A stretch of 36,175 nucleotides of DNA, taken from positions 1-36,175 of the forward strand of contig JAFGLS010000164.1 of the NCBI GenBank assembly GCA_016927935.1, read 5' to 3'. Positions within the stretch are counted from its first letter, which is position 1. Every line of letters starts with the position of its first letter. Shown in pieces: positions 33,371-36,175 of the stretch. The notes under the pieces were generated by a model that worked only from the letters and a program-made list of their open reading frames with translations, did not search any database and was not told where the DNA came from. Source of the DNA: Syntrophaceae bacterium (GTDB lineage Bacteria > Desulfobacterota > Syntrophia > Syntrophales > Smithellaceae). A program made the translations under genes and the position numbers.

Positions 33371-33439
33371 TTAAGTGCCCGGAAGAGAAGTTTAATCAAA
33401 TCAAAGAGCGTAAAATTATTTTATAAAAGGTAATATTTT

Positions 33440-34747
33440 ATGCGTAAAAAAAGGTTTTTGATTCGAATATTATTGTATTGTCTCATGCTGATGTTTCTAA
33501 TAGTTATTGGTTGTGACATCATTCCAGAGGACATCAGGGATGAATTTTGCCATGATGATGATTACAGTATTTCAGGCAGAGTTACGCTAAGTGGAGTTGG
33601 TCTTTCTAATGTTGCTGTTCATTTAACAGGCGGTGATACTCAAACTGCAATAACTGATCAAAGAGGGGATTACAAATTTAGTAACTTGGATAACGGGGAA
33701 GAATACACATTGAGTCCAAGCAGTGGAACCAATACATTCAATCCCTCCAGTATAGATGTAAGAATACATGGATCAAGTATAAAAGGCGTTAACTTTGCCA
33801 CTGTGCCCTGTTGCATCAGCATCACTGTAAATCGAGTTTATGTCAGCAATTACAATGATAATTCGGTTTCGGTCATTGATAGTACCACAAATAATATCAT
33901 TGCAACAATTGGCCTGACCCATAAAGCCGGAGCTTCTGCGTTTCTGCCGGAGCTGAACAGATTATATGTTACTTCTATGGAAACCGATGAAATCACAGTG
34001 ATTGATACTTTAACTAACGCTGTAATTACGACAATAAATCTACCGGGTAGAACAGGTTCCATAGTGGCTGATTCCACGACAAATAAGATATATGTGGCGG
34101 AACATGGTAATAATAGTTTGTTGCCCTTAGGAACGCAGGTATGGGTTATCAACGGATCAAGTTATGCCCTGATTGATACCATTACAGTGGGAACAAATAT
34201 CCAGAATTTGGCAATTGATATAATGAACCGGAGGATATTTCTTACGGATTTTCATTCCTCCGCGGCTAATCCGGGGCTAATTTTTCCCATTAACATCAGT
34301 ACTAATGTGGCACTTACCGGTATATCTTGCGGCATTTTGCCAAGTGGTACTGCCGTACATTCAACAACACACAGGGCTTACGCAACAAACTCAGGAGATG
34401 ATAGCGTAACGGTTATAGATACAATTGACAATTCGGTTGTTAAAGCAATTATTGTCGGCGATAATCCCCAAGCGATAGCTGTTGACGAAACCATCGACAG
34501 AGGTATTGTAACAAATTATAATGATAACAATGTAACTCTGATTAATACCAGTAAAAATAAAACAGTTGATTCACCGGTAAATGTCGGTACACATCCGGCA
34601 TGGGTTTCCATAGATTCAGTCAGACACCTGGCTTATGTGGTCAACTTTGATAGCAACAGTGTCTCTGTCATAAATATTCAAACAGGCGTTGTTATCGACA
34701 CTATTACTGTCGGTGACAGCCCGTTCCGCGTAACAGTTGTCGAGTAA
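33440..34747 (+). CDS. YVTN beta-propeller lipoprotein with carboxypeptidase-regulatory-like domain
   Basis: A 435-residue predicted lipoprotein. The signal peptide has cysteine C25 (IVIGC), with aspartate at +2, which in E. coli favours retention in the inner membrane. A carboxypeptidase-regulatory-like domain (about 42-122, SISGRVTLSGVGLSNVAVHL) is followed by seven YVTN-type blades (about 128-435), for example NRVYVSNYNDNSVSVIDSTT, HRAYATNSGDDSVTVIDT and HLAYVVNFDSNSVSVINI. The leader shares 15 of 25 residues with the lipoprotein at 13518. An alternative name is 40-residue YVTN repeat protein. The function is unknown. AAAGG at 33426-33430 is the probable ribosome-binding site. Confidence 0.88.
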   Translation: MRKKRFLIRILLYCLMLMFLIVIGCDIIPEDIRDEFCHDDDYSISGRVTLSGVGLSNVAVHLTGGDTQTAITDQRGDYKFSNLDNGEEYTLSPSSGTNTFNPSSIDVRIHGSSIKGVNFATVPCCISITVNRVYVSNYNDNSVSVIDSTTNNIIATIGLTHKAGASAFLPELNRLYVTSMETDEITVIDTLTNAVITTINLPGRTGSIVADSTTNKIYVAEHGNNSLLPLGTQVWVINGSSYALIDTITVGTNIQNLAIDIMNRRIFLTDFHSSAANPGLIFPINISTNVALTGISCGILPSGTAVHSTTHRAYATNSGDDSVTVIDTIDNSVVKAIIVGDNPQAIAVDETIDRGIVTNYNDNNVTLINTSKNKTVDSPVNVGTHPAWVSIDSVRHLAYVVNFDSNSVSVINIQTGVVIDTITVGDSPFRVTVVE

Positions 34748-34959
34748 AACAAAAACGATATAAAAATATTTTTGATATAGTTTCAATTGCCGAACAGGTA
34801 TCATTTCGTATTTTGTCAGGAAAATAAGAATTAAAGAACACTTCCTGAAAGTCTCAAATTGTCAGCTTTAATAATCTAATCATTCAACCTATCAATCGGT
34901 AATCAATACATTTTAGAAAATTAATAGATGAATATGTTTTTTCTTCCAGTAACAAATTC

Positions 34960-34988
34960 TTGATTTGTTCGGAGCAATCCTTTAATAT
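34960..34988 (+). promoter_or_regulatory. Candidate promoter upstream of the STAS-like gene
   Basis: TTGATT (34960-34965), 17-base spacer, TAATAT (34983-34988); four of six positions match the consensus in each box. It would leave a leader of about 185 bases before ATG 35180. Confidence 0.4.
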
Positions 34989-35037
34989 AAAGCCAAAAAT
35001 TAATATAGAAATAGGGTTTAAAAACTTCCAGGTTTTT

Positions 35038-35109
35038 GGAGGACTATTGATGGTCGGGCCGCTATCGGATGTGTAAATGTCAGATGACGGCTTTCTATTT
35101 TATATTTGG
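35038..35109 (+). promoter_or_regulatory. Leader unit: Shine-Dalgarno, eight-codon frame and hairpin
   Basis: GGAGG (35038-35042, within TTTTTGGAGGAC) precedes ATG 35050, which opens an eight-codon frame (MVGPLSDV, stop 35074-35076). GCCGCTATC (35058-35066) pairs with GATGACGGC (35083-35091) with one mismatch and one G-T pair, and a T-rich tract follows (35092-35109). The small frame covers the 5' arm and part of the loop, an arrangement like a translation-coupled attenuator. This is only a structural suggestion. Confidence 0.35.
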
Positions 35110-35179
35110 CTTCTCTTAAATGAATAGATGCTTCAAGAAAGTGGATTAATAGTAGATAAAAAGGGTAAGGAAAATGTGA

Positions 35180-35541
35180 ATGAAAAAGAAGCCAACATAT
35201 AAATTAAACACATCTGTAAAAGAAGGAATTCTTGAAATTGTTTTAACAGATAATTTAATAACGAAAGACGTTGAAGGTTACAAATTAGATTGACTAATAT
35301 TATAAAAGCAAAAGGAGTAAAAGCCTTGTTGGTGGATTCCCGTGCCGTTGAGGGACGTAATATAAGTTTCACAGAAATCTATATTACTGCTAAACGCCAA
35401 CCGTTAGGCATACCGAAAATAGCCACTGTCGTTGTAGACCGATTGGAGAATGCGGACATATTATCGTTTCTAGAAGCTACAGCATTGAATGCTGGTTGGA
35501 CACTTAAATGGTTTACTGATATTGATGAAGCAAGGGCATAG
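35180..35541 (+). pseudogene. STAS/SpoIIAA-like small protein gene, frameshifted
   Basis: The frame from ATG 35180 (AAGG at 35167-35170) reads 37 codons, MKKKPTYKLNTSVKEGILE through EGYKLD, and stops at 35291-35293. A second frame, open from 35275 and continuing to 35541, reads LQIRLTNIIKAKGVKALLVDSRAVEGR ... ALNAGWTLKWFTDIDEARA (parts only). Joined by restoring one base near 35276-35278 they form a protein of about 120 residues with an STAS/SpoIIAA-like pattern: a strand ILEIVLTDNL, a helix, VKALLVDSR, IATVVVDR, and a late WFTDIDEARA. Either a real single-base deletion or a sequencing error is possible. Family assignment is tentative. A PilZ-like gene follows. Confidence 0.65.
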
Positions 35542-35575
35542 TTAATGAGCAAGTGAATAGAAAAGGAGAATATTA

Positions 35576-35989
35576 ATGGAAGAAAGAGAAATAGCACCGA
35601 AAATAGATGAAGGGAATGAGATTACGATAACAGTTGTCTTCGATGAAAATAATTTTCCAAAAGAAAAAATAATAGATAATTATGCTAAGGATATCTCTAC
35701 GGGTGGTGCCAAAATTCAGACCCATATTCTTTTATCTGTATATAATCTCATTGAGCTAGAGTCAGAGGGTATACAGCAACTGATAAACGCTATCGGAAAA
35801 GTAAATCGGATTAAAGTAATCATTGAAGATGAGTCTTATGAGGCTAGTGTAGAATTTTGCGGTTTTACAAGTGAAGCAATTAAAAAACTTGAGGATTACA
35901 TTTCATGGAAGCAAAAAACTAATCCTGAATTATTTAAAAAAGAACTATCCCCAACTGATTCTGATAATCTAAGTGGTGCAGAAACTTAG
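35576..35989 (+). CDS. PilZ-like domain protein
   Basis: A 137-residue protein. D39-I-S-T-G-G44 fits the [D/N]xSxxG motif of PilZ domains, followed by strands AKIQTHILLSVYNLIELE and RIKVIIED, and a late VEFCGFTSEAIKKLEDYI, like the PilZ GVEFxxL...L..YI end. The upstream RxxxR motif that completes the c-di-GMP site is not clear (DNYAK precedes DIST), so binding is uncertain. AAGGAG (35563-35568) is 7 bases from the start. It follows the frameshifted STAS-like gene by 34 bases and probably shares its transcript. Confidence 0.65.
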   Translation: MEEREIAPKIDEGNEITITVVFDENNFPKEKIIDNYAKDISTGGAKIQTHILLSVYNLIELESEGIQQLINAIGKVNRIKVIIEDESYEASVEFCGFTSEAIKKLEDYISWKQKTNPELFKKELSPTDSDNLSGAET

Positions 35990-36072
35990 GAAAAATCTTC
36001 TAGTAGTTACGTAATTTTCAATCAATAATACTCAAAATTTACAAACACAAAAAACTGCACCTTTGTATGTAA

Positions 36073-36121
36073 ACCCCGTTAGAAAGTCTTGGCTTAATAC
36101 GGAAAAACGGGGTCTGTTTTT
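36073..36121 (+). terminator. Terminator after the PilZ-like gene
   Basis: ACCCCGTT (36073-36080) pairs perfectly with AACGGGGT (36106-36113) around a 25-base loop, followed by CTG and five T residues (36117-36121). The loop is long, but stem and T-tract are good. The last 54 bases of the window hold nothing recognised. Confidence 0.65.
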
Positions 36122-36175
36122 GTTAAAATTTCGTGAATAATTTTTATTTTAAGCGTTTTGTTAATTCCACGATGC

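Larger units (their letters stand above)
34748..35179. other. 432-base gap before the frameshifted gene
   Basis: No gene longer than a few codons was seen. It is AT-rich. It holds a candidate promoter (34960-34988), a small hairpin AAAAAC/GTTTTT (35020-35037), and a short leader-like unit (35038-35109). The first 200 bases show nothing recognisable. Confidence 0.5.

Noticed and set aside
35010-35110. c-di-GMP (GEMM) riboswitch before the STAS/PilZ-like genes
   Set aside because: Considered because of the PilZ-like gene downstream, but the conserved GEMM core sequences were not found.

Overview
The window looks like a chromosomal segment of a Gram-negative, diderm bacterium, most likely a deltaproteobacterium in the broad sense (Desulfobacterota), perhaps near Syntrophales. 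That placement is inference from gene content: a full Tol-Pal set, an Mla lipid-transport set, many lipoproteins, and the rplM-rpsI-argC-cysS-ctpA-divergent deacetylase order. No rRNA, tRNA or CRISPR was seen. The DNA is fairly AT-rich, except that the ABC-exporter block near 28-32.5 kb is visibly richer in GC.

Layout. (1) 168-8521, plus strand: rplM and rpsI (with a terminator), argC, cysS, the carboxy-terminal protease ctpA, a divergent polysaccharide deacetylase, a TPR lipoprotein, and a LolB-like lipoprotein overlapping it by 4 bases. (2) 8544-13338, minus strand: the operon tolQ-tolR-tolA-tolB-pal-cpoB. (3) 13518-15536, plus strand: a large modular lipoprotein with two InlB-type repeats. 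(4) 15621-18277, minus strand: a KamA-type lysine aminomutase, efp and epmA, a self-contained EF-P beta-lysylation set. (5) A cation diffusion facilitator (plus strand) and an NlpC/P60 peptidase lipoprotein (minus strand) that converge. (6) 21100-22611, plus strand: a pyruvoyl arginine decarboxylase and an alpha/beta hydrolase. (7) 22695-27884, plus strand: mlaE-mlaF-mlaD-mlaC, a 353-base palindrome-rich gap, mlaA, and a small outer-membrane beta-barrel. (8) 27956-33219, plus strand: an ABC exporter (ATPase, a 390-base palindrome-rich gap, FtsX/MacB-type permease, HlyD-type adaptor), then an archaeal-type UPF0200-like kinase. (9) 33440-35989, plus strand: a YVTN beta-propeller lipoprotein, a frameshifted STAS/SpoIIAA-like gene, and a PilZ-like protein.

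The common theme is the cell envelope: Tol-Pal (outer-membrane constriction and integrity), Mla (phospholipid transport), peptidoglycan and periplasmic proteases, lipoproteins and an exporter.

The most unusual features are these. The MlaF ATPase carries a C-terminal domain that reads as a degenerate GGDEF (KADEF in place of GGDEF), and no mlaB gene is present in the operon. A small dispersed repeat occurs in two clear copies and one divergent copy; its hairpin stem changes sequence while pairing is kept, and one copy supplies the start codon of the aminomutase gene. The aminomutase is KamA-like, not EpmB-like, but lacks the KamA C-terminal tail and sits beside efp and epmA. The UPF0200-like kinase has Asn where Walker A needs Ser or Thr.
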